A program made the position numbers and the translations under genes. Positions 17,034-26,700 of a stretch of 64,000 nt of DNA are shown here, piece by piece. How positions within the stretch are numbered: the first letter of the stretch is position 1; each line of letters opens with the position of its first letter. The DNA lies in assembly GCF_007989805.1 (NCBI RefSeq), contig NZ_BJUB01000002.1, positions 1 to 64,000 on the forward strand, in the 5' to 3' direction. The notes below the pieces were generated by a model. That model had not been told where the DNA came from and made no database searches. It was given only the letters and a program-made list of their open reading frames with translations. The DNA is from Cellulomonas xylanilytica. Lineage in GTDB: Bacteria > Actinomycetota > Actinomycetes > Actinomycetales > Cellulomonadaceae.

Positions 17034-17662
17034 CGGTCGAGCGTCGGCGCCACGAGCGCGACGACGTCGTCGACGGGCATCGAGGCCAGCGGCTCGAGGC
17101 GCAGCACGTGCCGGGCGAGCAGCACCCCGGCGACCTGGGAGGCCACGAGCGACACGCGCAGCTGCTGGTCGGGCGGCGGCAGCAGCTGGGCGACGCGTCC
17201 GAAGACCTCCCGGCCGACGTACCCGGCGAGCGCCTCGGCCTGCGTCTCGCCCGCGGTCATGCCCGCGAACGCCACCCGCAGGGCGACCCCCCCGTCCCGG
17301 CCCCAGATCCCCAGCACCGTGGTGAGCAGGCGCGCGCCCAGCCCGTCGACACCACCCGCCGCGAGGCCTGCGGCGAGGACCGCCGGGTCGATGCCGGTCG
17401 GCACGATCCCGGCGGCGAACAGGTCCGACTTGGTGCGGAAGTAGTGCCGGACCAGGCCAGGGTCGACGTCCGCCCGGCGTGCGACGGACCGGATGCTGGC
17501 CCCGTCGAAACCGCGGTCCGCGAACTCCTCGCGGGCCGCGGCCAGGATGGCGCCACGGGTGTCCTCCCCGGCGGGCCGCCGGCCGCGACGCCGCGCCGTG
17601 GCAGCGGCGCCGGGCTCGTCGGCGCCGGCGCCGGCGTCGGCGGACGTGGGCGTGGGCGGCAT
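17003..17662 (-). CDS. TetR family transcriptional regulator
   Basis: 219 aa from ATG 17662; a GTG two codons upstream is an alternative. After a disordered Ala/Pro-rich N-terminus, residues about 35-85 form the TetR helix-turn-helix (ILAAAREEFADRGFDGASIRSVARRADVDPG, then LVRHYFRTKSDLF). The C-terminal ligand domain belongs to the TetR_C_17-like group with VDDVVALVAPTLDRYL. It probably represses a nearby gene; the adjacent FMN-type gene or the exported protein operon are candidates. It overlaps the convergent gene by 31 bases. Confidence 0.85.
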   Translation of the reverse strand: MPPTPTSADAGAGADEPGAAATARRRGRRPAGEDTRGAILAAAREEFADRGFDGASIRSVARRADVDPGLVRHYFRTKSDLFAAGIVPTGIDPAVLAAGLAAGGVDGLGARLLTTVLGIWGRDGGVALRVAFAGMTAGETQAEALAGYVGREVFGRVAQLLPPPDQQLRVSLVASQVAGVLLARHVLRLEPLASMPVDDVVALVAPTLDRYLTGSLGTT

Positions 17663-17684
17663 GGGCACAGCGTACGGAGCGGGC

Positions 17685-17906
17685 TCAGGACTCCGGGGTG
17701 GACGAGCGCTGCGTCGGCACCTCGGTCACGGTCGAGCGTCCCTGATGGGCCGACCACCGGAACGGGCGGGTGGCAGCGGGCGACGCGGCGACGGCCACGA
17801 CCGCCATCGCGACGGCGGCCGCCGCCCCGGCGAGCTCCAGGGCGATGACGGCGAGGCCGCCCGAGAAGATGACTGTCTGCACGGACCGACGGAGGAACGT
17901 GTGCAC
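17685..17906 (-). CDS. small membrane protein of unknown function
   Basis: 73 aa. GTG start at 17906 with AGGGAG seven bases upstream. One hydrophobic stretch (TVIFSGGLAVIALELAGAAAAVAMAVVAVAA) forms one long or two short helices, followed by a polar tail. It lies 75 bases downstream of the LDP-repeat exported protein on the same strand, so the two may be cotranscribed. No family recognised. Confidence 0.5.
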   Translation of the reverse strand: MHTFLRRSVQTVIFSGGLAVIALELAGAAAAVAMAVVAVAASPAATRPFRWSAHQGRSTVTEVPTQRSSTPES

Positions 17907-17981
17907 GGCGGACTCCCTGGGACGAGTGTGGGCCGCCCGGTCGGGCGCGGGGCGTGGCGCGCGGACGCACTGGCGCCCGGG

Positions 17982-19013
17982 TCACGCAGGGGAGTCGAGA
18001 ATCTCGATCTTCGGTGCGACGAGGAGGGTGGGGCCGGGCCCCGCCCGCGCGCTGAGCACCCGCAGCTGGGGCGGCTCGAGCTCGGCCGGCAGGTCGCCGT
18101 CGGCACCCGAGCGCTCTCCGGACGCCGTTCCGCTGCCCGCCGGGGGCAGGCTCGTCGTCGGTGCGCCCGACGGTCGGGCGTCGTCCCGGGTGGTCTGACT
18201 GCGCAGGTGCTCGACGCTCGGCGGCGACGCGACCATCGGCAGCGGGTCGTCCGGGAGCGGTGCGCTGCCGTCGCCTCCGGGGAGGCGCGTCGGGGACGGC
18301 CGTGCGGTGGACACGTCCGGCGGGGCGACGGTCGCGCAGGGCACCACCGTCACCGCCGGGGCCGACGGGACGAGCTGCGTGGTCACGGTCGCCGCACCGG
18401 CCGCGGGCCCGTGCTTCGCGGGTGCCGGGACGGTGGCCGTGGCGACCGGCTGCAGCACGTCGCCCACCGGCTCCGGGGCGGATGCGACCGGAGGCAGGGC
18501 AGCCGTGATCGGCGCCGTCACGACGCTGACCACCGGCAGGACTGCCTGCTCCACGGTCTCGGTGACGGGTGCGAGGACCGGCACGACCGCGTCGGGCACC
18601 ACCTCGGGCACCGCGACCGTCACCACCGTCACCGGCTCGGCGTCCGGCACGGCGTCCGGCGCGGCGGCCAGCGTGACCGGCACGGCCACCGGACCGGTCG
18701 TCTCCGGCACCACCGTGCCGACCGTCTCCACCACCGGGTCGAGCACGGGGTCGAGCCCCGGATCGAGCGCCGGGTCGAGCACGGGGTCGAGCGCCGGTAC
18801 CGGCACCGGGTCGACCCCGCCGTCGGAGGTGAGGACGGCCATGGGCTCGAGCGCCGTCGGGGTCACGCCACCGACGTCGCCGACAGGTTCGACGGCGGCA
18901 CGCGCCGAGGCCGCGGACCACAGCGCGGTGAGCAGGGCGACCAGCAGACCGGCGGCGACGACGAGGACGGCACGGAGCAGCCACCGCATCCCGGCCGCCC
19001 CCTGCACCGTCAT
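17982..19013 (-). CDS. exported Pro/Ala/Val-rich protein with LDP repeats, unknown function
   Basis: 343 aa from the ATG at 19013. A signal peptide or anchor helix (WLLRAVLVVAAGLLVALLTALW) is followed by ARA, a likely cleavage region. Residues about 75-95 hold a five-fold DP-V/A/G-LDP repeat (LDPVLDPALDPGLDPVLDP). The remainder is a Pro/Val/Thr-rich extended region with about one cysteine and no recognisable fold. Such composition suits a cell-wall spanning or surface stalk. Alternative starts exist at 19028 and 18989. Coding is supported by the signal peptide and minus-strand third-position GC bias. Function unknown. Confidence 0.6.
   Translation of the reverse strand: MTVQGAAGMRWLLRAVLVVAAGLLVALLTALWSAASARAAVEPVGDVGGVTPTALEPMAVLTSDGGVDPVPVPALDPVLDPALDPGLDPVLDPVVETVGTVVPETTGPVAVPVTLAAAPDAVPDAEPVTVVTVAVPEVVPDAVVPVLAPVTETVEQAVLPVVSVVTAPITAALPPVASAPEPVGDVLQPVATATVPAPAKHGPAAGAATVTTQLVPSAPAVTVVPCATVAPPDVSTARPSPTRLPGGDGSAPLPDDPLPMVASPPSVEHLRSQTTRDDARPSGAPTTSLPPAGSGTASGERSGADGDLPAELEPPQLRVLSARAGPGPTLLVAPKIEILDSPA
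18730..18795. repeat. tandem LDP-codon repeat inside the exported protein gene
   Basis: Repeats of GGGTCGAGCACG / GGATCGAGCGCC-type 12-base units encode alternating LDPV, LDPA and LDPG. The units differ at wobble positions, so they are under protein-level constraint or are old. Confidence 0.6.
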
Positions 19014-19107
19014 CGCTACGCTCCCCACGTCGCCGATGTCATGACGTTAAGCACAGATGTTGTAGGAGGCAATCACCGCCGGGGGCTCCACCCGATCGGA
19101 CGAACCG

Positions 19108-20610
19108 TCAGAAACCCTGGGCCAGCCGGAAGTAGACCTGGTTCCACCGGACCTGGTCGCGGAAGCCGCGGCGAGTGGTCGCCTCGTCGATCACCAGGAG
19201 CTCGGTGCGGGCGATCTCGGCGAAGTCCTCGAACGCCTCCACGCCCACCGCGGTGGTGAGCACCGTGTGGTGCGCTCCCCCGGCCGTGAGCCACGCCTCG
19301 GCCGACGTGCGGAAGTCCGGGCGGGGCTCCCACACGGCGCGCGCGACCGGGAGGTGGGGCAGGTCGGCGGTGGGCGGGACGACGTCGACGACGTTCGCCG
19401 TGAGGCGGAAGCGGTCGCGCATGTCCGCCAGCGAGACGACCACGCCGACGCCGGGGTCGGCGTTGAACACCAGGCGGACCGGGTCCTCCTTGCCGCCGAT
19501 GCCCAGCGGGTGGATCTCCAGGGTCGGCTTCGACGTGGTCAGCGTCGGGCAGATCTCGAGCATGTGCGCGCCGAGGATCCGCTCCGAGCCCGGCGTCAGG
19601 TCGTACGTGTAGTCCTCCATCAGCGACGCGCCACCGGGCAGCCCGGCGCCCATCACCTTGGCGGCCCGCACCAGGATGGCGGTCTTCCAGTCGCCCTCGG
19701 CGCCGAACCCGTAGCCGTCGGCCATGAGGCGCTGGACGGCGAGCCCGGGGAGCTGGCGCAGGTCGCCGAGGTCCTCGAAGTTCGTCGTGAAGGCCTTGGC
19801 GCCCAGCGACTCGAGCAGGGTGCGCAGAGCGATCTCCTGGCGGGCGCCGTAGCGCAGGGAGTCGTGCCGGTCCCCGCCCTTGGTCAGCTCCGGGACGACG
19901 TCGTACAGGTCCTCGTACTCGGCGACGAGCGCGTCGACGTCGGCGTCGGACACCGCCTCGACGGCGGCGACCAGGTCGTTCACGCCCCACGTGTTCACCG
20001 AGACGCCGAACCGCAGCTCGGCCTCCGTCTTGTCGCCCTCGGTCACGGCGACGTTGCGCATGTTGTCGCCGAACCGGGCCAGCTTGAGCTCGTGCGTCGC
20101 GGCCCAGCCGGCGCACGCGCGCACCCAGACGTCGATCGACGCGACGACCGCCGGGTTCGAGACGTGCCCCGCGACGGTCTTGCGCGCCGCGCCCAGGCGG
20201 GTCGCGATGTAGCCGAACTCCCGGTCGCCGTGCGCGGCCTGGTTCAGGTTCATGAAGTCGAAGTCGATGGTGTCCCACGGCAGCTCGACGTTGGCCTGCG
20301 TGTGCAGGTGCAGCAGCGGGGTGCGCAGCGCGTCCAGGCCGGCGATCCACATCTTCGCCGGGGAGAACGTGTGCATCCACGCGATCACGCCGATGACGGA
20401 GTCGTCCGCGTTGGCCTCGAGCGCGGCACGGCGGATCGCGTCGGAGTCGGTGAGCACGGGCTTCCAGACGACCCGCGCCGGGAGGGCGTCCTCGAGCAGT
20501 GCGGCGATCTCCTGCGACTGCGTCGCGACCTGGCGCAGCGTCTCCTCGCCGTACAGGCCCTGGCTCCCGGTGAGGAACCAGATCTCGCGGTCGGCGTAGG
20601 GCTTGGTCAT
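19108..20610 (-). CDS. araA: L-arabinose isomerase
   Basis: 500 aa, the normal length. It converts L-arabinose to L-ribulose, using Mn2+. The N-terminus [20 protein letters not shown] is diagnostic. Conserved [12 protein letters not shown] and [12 protein letters not shown] are present, and the metal/catalytic region includes [19 protein letters not shown] and the histidine of [10 protein letters not shown]. Third gene of araB-araD-araA; its ATG overlaps the araD stop as ATGA. Cytoplasmic. Confidence 0.97.
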   Translation of the reverse strand: MTKPYADREIWFLTGSQGLYGEETLRQVATQSQEIAALLEDALPARVVWKPVLTDSDAIRRAALEANADDSVIGVIAWMHTFSPAKMWIAGLDALRTPLLHLHTQANVELPWDTIDFDFMNLNQAAHGDREFGYIATRLGAARKTVAGHVSNPAVVASIDVWVRACAGWAATHELKLARFGDNMRNVAVTEGDKTEAELRFGVSVNTWGVNDLVAAVEAVSDADVDALVAEYEDLYDVVPELTKGGDRHDSLRYGARQEIALRTLLESLGAKAFTTNFEDLGDLRQLPGLAVQRLMADGYGFGAEGDWKTAILVRAAKVMGAGLPGGASLMEDYTYDLTPGSERILGAHMLEICPTLTTSKPTLEIHPLGIGGKEDPVRLVFNADPGVGVVVSLADMRDRFRLTANVVDVVPPTADLPHLPVARAVWEPRPDFRTSAEAWLTAGGAHHTVLTTAVGVEAFEDFAEIARTELLVIDEATTRRGFRDQVRWNQVYFRLAQGF

Positions 20611-21344
20611 GAGTCGCTCTCCGGGGTGTTCGTGGGCTGCTGGCCGTAGACGTGCTGGTAGCGGGCGTACAGGGAGTCGATGTCGGACTGCGCGATGGGC
20701 ACGGTGTCGCCCAGCTGCCGGGCGATGTGCACCGTGCGGGCCACCTCCTCGACCATGACGGCGGCCTTCACGGCGGCCTTGGCGTCCGTGCCGATGGTGA
20801 ACGGGCCGTGGTTGCGCATGAGCACCGCCGGGCTGCGCGAGTCCCGCAGGGTCTCGACGATGCCGCGGCCGATCGAGTCGTCGCCGATGAGCGCGAACGG
20901 GCCGACGGGCACGTCGCCACCGAACTCGTCGGCCATCATCGTCAGCACGCACGGCACGGGCTCGCCGCGCGCGGCCCAGGCCGTGGCGTAGGTGGAGTGG
21001 GTGTGCACGACGCCGCCGACGTGCGGCAGGTGCCGGTAGACGTAGGCGTGCGCGGCGGTGTCGCTCGACGGCGAGCGCGTGCCGTCGACGAGGGTGCCGT
21101 CGAGGTCGCAGACGACCATCGACTCGGGCGTGAGCTCGTCGTAGGTGACGCCGGACGGCTTGATGACCAGCAGGTCGTCGGGGCCCGGCTCCGACCCCAC
21201 GACGACGCGCTGCGACACGTTGCCCGCGGTCCACACCACCAGGCCCCAGCGCGGGAGCTCCGCGTGCAGGGTGGCGACGACGGCTCGGGTGCGCTCGATC
21301 TGGTCGAGGACGGCCTGCGGGTATCCCTGCGGGAAGACGGTCAC
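20607..21344 (-). CDS. araD: L-ribulose-5-phosphate 4-epimerase
   Basis: 245 aa. Class II aldolase/epimerase fold. Zinc-binding histidines are in [10 protein letters not shown] (HxH) and [20 protein letters not shown] and [12 protein letters not shown] bind phosphate and substrate. It converts L-ribulose 5-phosphate to D-xylulose 5-phosphate, which enters the pentose phosphate pathway. The GTG start overlaps the kinase stop as GTGA, with GGAGG five bases upstream. Middle gene of the operon. Confidence 0.95.
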   Translation of the reverse strand: MTVFPQGYPQAVLDQIERTRAVVATLHAELPRWGLVVWTAGNVSQRVVVGSEPGPDDLLVIKPSGVTYDELTPESMVVCDLDGTLVDGTRSPSSDTAAHAYVYRHLPHVGGVVHTHSTYATAWAARGEPVPCVLTMMADEFGGDVPVGPFALIGDDSIGRGIVETLRDSRSPAVLMRNHGPFTIGTDAKAAVKAAVMVEEVARTVHIARQLGDTVPIAQSDIDSLYARYQHVYGQQPTNTPESDS

Positions 21345-22921
21345 AGTGCCTCCACCGCGGCCTGCTCGATCGCCAGCCCGGCGCTGTAGCGCTCGAGGTA
21401 GGCGTCGAAGCCGCGGACGTCGTCGGTGTCCGGCTCCACCGTCGTCGCGACGGCACCCCCGAACACGTCGTTCTCCAGGTAGCCGGCCAGGTCCTGCTCG
21501 GACGCCGCGCCCAGGTGGGCCGCGAGGACGGCGATCCCCCAGGCACCACCCTCGCCCGCCGTGCTGCCGACGGTCACCGGTGCACCGACCGCGGCCGCGA
21601 GCAGCCGCTGGGCGACACCCTCGGTGCGGAACAGGCCGCCGTGCGCGAACAGCGCGTCGATCTCGACGCCCTCGCCGCGCAGGACCCGCATGCCGAGCGC
21701 CAGGGTGCCGAACGCGCCGTAGACCTGGGTGCGCATGAAGTTGGCCAGCGTCAGCCGGCTGTCGGGGGTCCGCACGACCAGCGGCCGGCCCTCGTCCAGA
21801 CCGGTGATCGGCTCGCCCGACAGGTAGTTGTAGGCCAGCAGCCCGCCGCCGTCGGCGTCGCCGCGCAGCGCCTCGCGCAGCAGCACCCCGAAGACCTCGT
21901 CGCCGCTCGCCGTGGTGCCGAGCGCGGCCGCGAACTGGCCGAACACCTCGGCCCACGCCCCGAGCTCGCTCGCGCCGTTGTTGCAGTGCACCATCGCGAC
22001 GAGCTCGCCGGACGGCGTGGTGACCAGGTCCAGCTCGTGGTGCACGCTGGTCAGCGGCTTCTCGAGGACCACCATCGCGAAGATGCTGGTGCCGACGCTG
22101 ACGTTGCCCGTGCGCGGAGCCACCGCGTTCGTCGCGACCATCCCCGTGCCGGCGTCGCCCTCGGGCGGGCACAGCGGGATACCGGGCTGCAGGGTGCCCG
22201 TGGGGTCGAGCAGCGCGGCGCCCGCCTCGGTCAGCCGCCCGGCGTCCTGCCCGGCGAGCAGCACCTCGGGCAGCAGCGGCGCCACGTCGAGGCCCGGGTA
22301 GGCGGCGAGCATCCGCTCGTCGTAGGCCTTCGCGGCGGTGTCGATCGGGAACAGGCCCGACGCGTCGCCGATGCCCAGCACCTTGCGACCGGTGAGCGTC
22401 CAGTGCACGTAGCCCGCGAGCGTCGTGACGAAGGCGATGTCCGGGACGTGCGGCTCCGCGTCGAGCTCCGCCTGGCGCAGGTGGGCGATCGACCAGCGCA
22501 GCGGGATGTTGTGCCCGAACAGCTCCGTGAGCTCCGCGGCGGCCGGGCCGGTGGTGGTGTTGCGCCAGGTGCGGAACGGGACGAGCAGCTCGCCGGCCGC
22601 GTCGAACGCGAGGTAGCCGTGCATCATCGCGGAGACCCCGATGGCGCCGACCGTGGTCGGCCGCACCCCGTGCTGCGCCTCGGCGTCGGCCAGCAGCGAG
22701 GCGACGGCGGCCTGCAGGCCGGACCAGACGGCGTCCAGCGAGTACGTCCAGACGCGGTCGACGAACTGGTTCTCCCAGTCGTGGCTGCCGCTGGCCAGCG
22801 GCGCGTGGCCGGGCCCGATCAGGACGGCCTTGATCCGCGTGGAGCCCAGCTCGATGCCGATGGCCGTCCGGCCGGCCGCGATGGCCTCCCGGGGGTCGGC
22901 ACCGTGGGGATCGACCGTCAT
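21341..22921 (-). CDS. araB: ribulokinase-like FGGY family carbohydrate kinase
   Basis: 526 aa. FGGY kinase: N-terminal phosphate motif [17 protein letters not shown], aspartate-type loop [12 protein letters not shown], and ATP-binding [20 protein letters not shown]. The FGGY signature regions fit xylulokinase/ribulokinase-like proteins from actinobacteria. Position with araD and araA makes L-ribulose 5-kinase the likely role, though it is not closely E. coli-like. ATG at 22921 was chosen because the upstream extension runs into the operator. First gene of the operon. Confidence 0.88.
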   Translation of the reverse strand: MTVDPHGADPREAIAAGRTAIGIELGSTRIKAVLIGPGHAPLASGSHDWENQFVDRVWTYSLDAVWSGLQAAVASLLADAEAQHGVRPTTVGAIGVSAMMHGYLAFDAAGELLVPFRTWRNTTTGPAAAELTELFGHNIPLRWSIAHLRQAELDAEPHVPDIAFVTTLAGYVHWTLTGRKVLGIGDASGLFPIDTAAKAYDERMLAAYPGLDVAPLLPEVLLAGQDAGRLTEAGAALLDPTGTLQPGIPLCPPEGDAGTGMVATNAVAPRTGNVSVGTSIFAMVVLEKPLTSVHHELDLVTTPSGELVAMVHCNNGASELGAWAEVFGQFAAALGTTASGDEVFGVLLREALRGDADGGGLLAYNYLSGEPITGLDEGRPLVVRTPDSRLTLANFMRTQVYGAFGTLALGMRVLRGEGVEIDALFAHGGLFRTEGVAQRLLAAAVGAPVTVGSTAGEGGAWGIAVLAAHLGAASEQDLAGYLENDVFGGAVATTVEPDTDDVRGFDAYLERYSAGLAIEQAAVEAL

Positions 22922-22978
22922 CACGCGGGCTCCGCTCCGTCCGTCACGGACCGCGGCGGACGCCGGCGGCCGAGACAC

Positions 22979-22994
22979 ATGTTAGCGCTAACAT
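22979..22994. promoter_or_regulatory. LacI-type operator of araBDA (perfect palindrome)
   Basis: ATGTTAGCGCTAACAT is a perfect 16-base palindrome 58 bases upstream of araB. It matches the sites at 13389 and, in its AGCGCT core, 26689. Confidence 0.88.
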
Positions 22995-23078
22995 CGCGTC
23001 TCCGGGCCACGTTCTCGCGGACGCCTCCGCGGTCGGTCCTTCCGGCCCGGTCCACCCCGCACGCACCCGACCCGCTGC

Positions 23079-23417
23079 TCACCCGTGCGACGGCCGGCCC
23101 AGCCCCGTGACCGTGGTGAGCAGGAAGACCGAGTCGTCGACGGCGTGCACCGAGTGCCGCTCGTGGGTGAGCACCCAGAGCTGCCCGGCACCCGCCTCGA
23201 CGTCGCCGTCGGCCGAGCCCACCCGCACCCGACCACGGATGACCTGCAGCGTGGCCGCGTTCGGCGAGTTGTGCTCCCCGAGCCCGGACCCGGCCGTCAG
23301 CGCGATCACCGACTGGCGCAGCTCGCCGTCGTGCGCGACCACCTCGGCGGACCGGCCGTGCGGATCCGCACGGGCGGCGTCGAGGTGGCGGTCGGCGAGC
23401 TCGGCGATGTCGATCAT
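23079..23417 (-). CDS. small cupin-domain protein
   Basis: 112 aa. Single beta-barrel cupin: GSGLGEHNSPNAATLQVIRGRVRVG is cupin motif 1 and GQLWVLTHERHSVHAVDDSVFLLTTV motif 2. Metal-binding residues would be the histidine/glutamine set in these motifs, although motif 1 is short of one histidine. Family members are isomerases, dioxygenases or sensors; nothing here fixes the role. A GGAGGTC site precedes the ATG. It follows the XRE regulator on the same strand by about 33 bases and may be in its operon. Confidence 0.75.
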   Translation of the reverse strand: MIDIAELADRHLDAARADPHGRSAEVVAHDGELRQSVIALTAGSGLGEHNSPNAATLQVIRGRVRVGSADGDVEAGAGQLWVLTHERHSVHAVDDSVFLLTTVTGLGRPSHG

Positions 23418-23450
23418 CAGGACCTCCAGGGAGTCGGGACTGACCCGAGC

Positions 23451-24272
23451 CTAGGCCTGACGCGTACGGCTCAGCAGCGCGTGGACCAGCACGGGGTCCG
23501 CCGCCGCCGCCAGCCGGGCCAGCGCCCGGGCCGTCCCGGGGTCCGCCGGGTAGAACGACTCGATCACCAGCTCGTCCACCGTGATGTCGAGCGGCGTGCC
23601 GAACGTGGCCACCGTCGTGAGGAAGGCGAGCGACTCCCCTCCGACGTCCAAGGTCATCGGGATCGCCACCCCGTCGGTCGCACCGGCGGCCACCTCGCCG
23701 CCGGGATAGCCCCGGAGCTCCGCGAGCAGCTCCGAGAGCGGGCGGTCGCCCGTCGCCGCGACCTGCCGGGCGACCCGCTCGAGCACCTGCCCCCGCCACT
23801 GCGCCAGGTTCGCGATGCGGGGAGCCATGCCCCGTGGGTGCAGCGCGACGCGGAGCACGTTCACCGGCGGGTCGAGCAGGGCCGGGTCCACGTCGTCGAG
23901 CAGCACGGCGACGGCGGCGTTCGCCTCGACCAGGTTCCAGGCACGGTCCACCACGAGCGCGGGGTTCGGGCCGTGACCGTCGAGCACCACGCGCAGCGCA
24001 CCCCGCACGGCGGCCATCGCCGGGTCGTCCAGCGGGGTGCCCCGGTACTCGGGCGCGAACCCCGCCGCGATCAGCAGGTGGTTCCGCTCGCGCAGCGGCA
24101 CGTCGAGATGCGAGCTGAGCCGCAGCACGAGGTCCCGGCTCGGGCTCGACCGTCCCGTCTCGACGTAGCTGAGGTGCCGGGTGGAGACGCCCGTCTGCGA
24201 CGACAGCTCGAGCTGGCTGAGGCGCCGCCGCACCCGCCACTGCCGCAGCAGCGCGCCCGATCCCTGTGTCAT
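23451..24272 (-). CDS. XRE family regulator with MmyB-like ligand-binding domain
   Basis: 273 aa. Helix-turn-helix at about 8-60 (LLRQWRVRRRLSQLELSSQTGVSTRHLSYVETGRSSPSR). The rest is the MmyB-like region found in many actinobacterial regulators: PALVVDRAWNLVEANAAVAVLLDD is the PAS-like segment typical of the family. Known members bind fatty acid-like ligands. The ATG overlaps the stop of the upstream membrane gene as ATGA, so they form an operon, perhaps with the cupin gene. Confidence 0.88.
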   Translation of the reverse strand: MTQGSGALLRQWRVRRRLSQLELSSQTGVSTRHLSYVETGRSSPSRDLVLRLSSHLDVPLRERNHLLIAAGFAPEYRGTPLDDPAMAAVRGALRVVLDGHGPNPALVVDRAWNLVEANAAVAVLLDDVDPALLDPPVNVLRVALHPRGMAPRIANLAQWRGQVLERVARQVAATGDRPLSELLAELRGYPGGEVAAGATDGVAIPMTLDVGGESLAFLTTVATFGTPLDITVDELVIESFYPADPGTARALARLAAAADPVLVHALLSRTRQA

Positions 24273-24679
24273 GGTGCCGACGAGTGTCGCAGGAGGCGCC
24301 CCTCCGCGACGGCGAACCCGGCGACGACCACGGCCTGCCCGACCACGGAGACCACGCCGAACGGCGTCGCCGGGAGTGCCACGAGCAGCGCCGCGCTGGC
24401 CACCACCCACGCCCAGTTGGCCACCACGAGAGCGCGGACCGCGCGGCGCCGCAGCGGGTGCACGCGGCTCGTCCACGTCAGGGCGACGACGTAGCCGACG
24501 AGGGTCAGTCCGACGCCCCGGAGCACCGGGACGGGCAGCCCGGTCAGCCGGGCGTACAGGTCGGTCGCCGCCAGCAGCCCCACCGCCGCGGCGAGTCCGA
24601 CGAGCGCGTCCGCCACCAGGACCCGGCGCAGGGTCCGCTCGCTCGTCGGGACGGCGGTCGGGGCATGTGTCGCGGTCAT
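24269..24679 (-). CDS. small four-helix membrane protein
   Basis: 136 aa. Four hydrophobic segments (about 20-41, 53-70, 83-100 and 107-125), separated by short basic loops. No motif points to a function. It is coupled to the XRE regulator by an ATGA overlap, and a GGAG site lies ahead of the ATG at 24679. Such a membrane protein beside an MmyB-type regulator is common in actinobacteria, where the regulated gene is usually an oxidoreductase; here it may be the sensor's target. Confidence 0.6.
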   Translation of the reverse strand: MTATHAPTAVPTSERTLRRVLVADALVGLAAAVGLLAATDLYARLTGLPVPVLRGVGLTLVGYVVALTWTSRVHPLRRRAVRALVVANWAWVVASAALLVALPATPFGVVSVVGQAVVVAGFAVAEGRLLRHSSAP

Positions 24680-24778
24680 GGCGCTCCTCGGAGGCGGTGG
24701 TGGCGGATGTCGCACCGGAACCGTCGCGCGCGGAAGGTCGTCGTGTCGATGACCTCCGAGGTCATGCTGCGTCGGCGG

Positions 24779-25789
24779 CTACGCGGGCCGGACGGAGCTG
24801 GCGCGGACCACCAGCTCGGCCGGGATCTGCTGCCGCGCCACGTCCTTGCCGTCGAACGCCGCCTGCAGGGAGTCGACCGCGAGCCGGCCGAGCGCCCCGA
24901 AGTCCTGCCGGACGGTGGTCAGCGGCGGCGTGTAGTGCGCGGCGCCGACCTCGTCGTCGAACCCCACGACCGCCACGTCGTCGGGCACCCGCACCCCCCG
25001 CTCCCAGAACGCGTGCAGGAGGCCGAGCGCCAGCTGGTCGTTGGCCGCGAAGATCGCGGACGGCAACCCCTCCCGGGCCATCCGCAGGCCGAGCTCGTAG
25101 CCGTCGGCAGCGTCCCAGCCGGCCTCGACGTGCTCGGGGGCGCCCGGGCCCATGACCTCGCGCCAGCCGGCCAGCCGGTCCTGCGCGTCGAACCAGTCCT
25201 GCGGGCCCGCGACGTGCACGACGTCGGCGAAGCCCTGGTCGAGCAGGTGCTGGGTGGCCAGCCGGGCACCGTGGCGCTGGTCGACGCCGACCGCGTGCAG
25301 GTGCGGCACGGGCGGCACGTCGGACGCCGACGAGATGAGCACCACCGGGACTGGCGACGCGATCGCGGCGATGGCCTGGGCGACCTCCGTCGTCGGCGCT
25401 ATGATCGCGATCCCGTCGACGCCCTGCCCGAGGAAGTGCTCGAGGGCGGTGTGCATGGAGTCGCCGTCGAACTGCCGGATGGTCGCCACCGACACGAACC
25501 AGCCGACCACGCGCGCCGCCTCCTCGAGGCCCACCAGCGTGCTCGTCGGCCCGTACAGCGCGGTCGCCGGGGTGACGACGCCGAGGGTGCCGGACCGTCG
25601 GGTGACCAGGGTGCGGGCGGCGCTGTTGCGGCGGTAGCCCAGCTGGAGGATGGCCTCCGCGACGCGCTCGCGGGTCTCCGGGCGGACGCTCGGGTGGTCG
25701 TTGAGCACCCGGGAGACCGTCTGGTGGGAGACGCCGGCGAGCGCGGCGACGTCGCTCATGGCGGGGGGACGCGCGGCGCTGTTCATCAT
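24779..25789 (-). CDS. LacI family regulator, candidate regulator of the AGCGCT-core operators
   Basis: 336 aa from the ATG at 25789; ATGs at 25786 and 25759 are alternatives. DNA-binding domain: MSDVAALAGVSHQTVSRVLNDHPSVRPETRERV. Sensor domain ends in VAVVGFDDEVGAAHYTPPLTTVRQDF, the standard LacI/GalR tail. It overlaps the proC stop by one base (TGATG), so it is read from the proC transcript. Its recognition helix differs from that of the other LacI protein. It is the only other LacI gene in view and so a fair candidate for the ATGTTAGCGCTAACAT-type sites, but this is inference. Confidence 0.88.
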   Translation of the reverse strand: MMNSAARPPAMSDVAALAGVSHQTVSRVLNDHPSVRPETRERVAEAILQLGYRRNSAARTLVTRRSGTLGVVTPATALYGPTSTLVGLEEAARVVGWFVSVATIRQFDGDSMHTALEHFLGQGVDGIAIIAPTTEVAQAIAAIASPVPVVLISSASDVPPVPHLHAVGVDQRHGARLATQHLLDQGFADVVHVAGPQDWFDAQDRLAGWREVMGPGAPEHVEAGWDAADGYELGLRMAREGLPSAIFAANDQLALGLLHAFWERGVRVPDDVAVVGFDDEVGAAHYTPPLTTVRQDFGALGRLAVDSLQAAFDGKDVARQQIPAELVVRASSVRPA

Positions 25790-26619
25790 CAGAAATGCTG
25801 GCCGAGCTCGCGCGAGCGGTTCCGCGCCGCTTCCGCCGCGGCGACGACGCCGGCCCGGACGCCGTGGGCGTCGAGCACCTGGACCGCGGCGACCGTGGTC
25901 CCGCCCGGGGACGACACCCGTTCGCGCAGGACCGCCGGATGGTCGCCGGACCGGGCGGCGAGCGCGGCGGACCCCTCGACCGTGGCCACGGCGAGCCTCG
26001 TCGCGAGGTCCCGGCTGAGCCCGAGCAGGACCCCCGCCTCCGCCATCGCGTCGATCAGGTAGAACGCGTACGCCGGCCCGGACCCGGAGATCGCGGTGAC
26101 GGCGTCGAGGTCCTTCTCCTCCACGCGGACCACCAGCCCGGTGGCGGCGAGCATCGTCTCGACGAGGACCAGGTGCCCCTCGCTCGCGTGCGTGCCGGCG
26201 GCGATCGCGCTGGCGCCCTTGCCGACGACCGCCGGCGTGTTCGGCATCACCCGGACGACGGGCTGCCCGGCGGGCAGCCGCTTCTCGTACGTGGAGATCG
26301 GCAGGCCGGCGGCGACGCTGACGACGAGCTCGCCGCCGCGCAGGACCTGTGCCACCTCGTCGAGCACTCCTGCGACGACGTTCGGCTTGACCGCCACGAG
26401 CACGACGTCGGCCCGTGCGGCCGCCTCGGCGTTCGACGCCCCGGTGCGGACGCCGTACCGCTCGGCGAGCTCGTCGGCGCGCGGCACGTGCCGCTCGGTG
26501 ACCTCGACCTGCTCCGGTGCCCATCCCCCGGTCAGCAGCGCGCTGAGCAGCGTCTCGCCCATCACGCCGCCACCCAGCACCGCGACCTGTGGCCTGCCGC
26601 CGGTGCGCTCGTCGGTCAT
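25789..26619 (-). CDS. proC: pyrroline-5-carboxylate reductase
   Basis: 276 aa, normal length. It reduces pyrroline-5-carboxylate to proline with NADPH. The Rossmann motif VAVLGGGVMGETLL is near the N-terminus, and the C-terminal signature ITAISGSGPAYAF, then VTSPGGTT-like SSPGGTTVAAVQVLD, is diagnostic. GGGAGGACC precedes the ATG at 26619. It is the first gene of a transcript that continues into a LacI regulator, an unusual pairing. It diverges from the mannanase. Confidence 0.95.
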   Translation of the reverse strand: MTDERTGGRPQVAVLGGGVMGETLLSALLTGGWAPEQVEVTERHVPRADELAERYGVRTGASNAEAAARADVVLVAVKPNVVAGVLDEVAQVLRGGELVVSVAAGLPISTYEKRLPAGQPVVRVMPNTPAVVGKGASAIAAGTHASEGHLVLVETMLAATGLVVRVEEKDLDAVTAISGSGPAYAFYLIDAMAEAGVLLGLSRDLATRLAVATVEGSAALAARSGDHPAVLRERVSSPGGTTVAAVQVLDAHGVRAGVVAAAEAARNRSRELGQHF

Positions 26620-26688
26620 CGTGGTCCTCCCCGTCGGTGTCACCGGAGGGCGACGCCGCGAGCCTACCGACGTGAGGCGCGTCCGTGG

Positions 26689-26700
26689 GTGAGCGCTCAC
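26689..26700. promoter_or_regulatory. palindromic operator between proC and the mannanase
   Basis: GTGAGCGCTCAC is a perfect 12-base palindrome 70 bases upstream of proC and about 162 upstream of the mannanase. Its GAGCGCTC centre resembles known cellulase-type LacI operators in actinobacteria and the ara-type sites in this window. Confidence 0.65.

Noticed and set aside
19267..20649. Plus-strand frame opposite araA
   Set aside because: Antisense to the arabinose isomerase, which has all expected motifs.
21515..23110. Long plus-strand open frame opposite araB
   Set aside because: Antisense to a clear FGGY kinase, low complexity, no signature. GC artefact.
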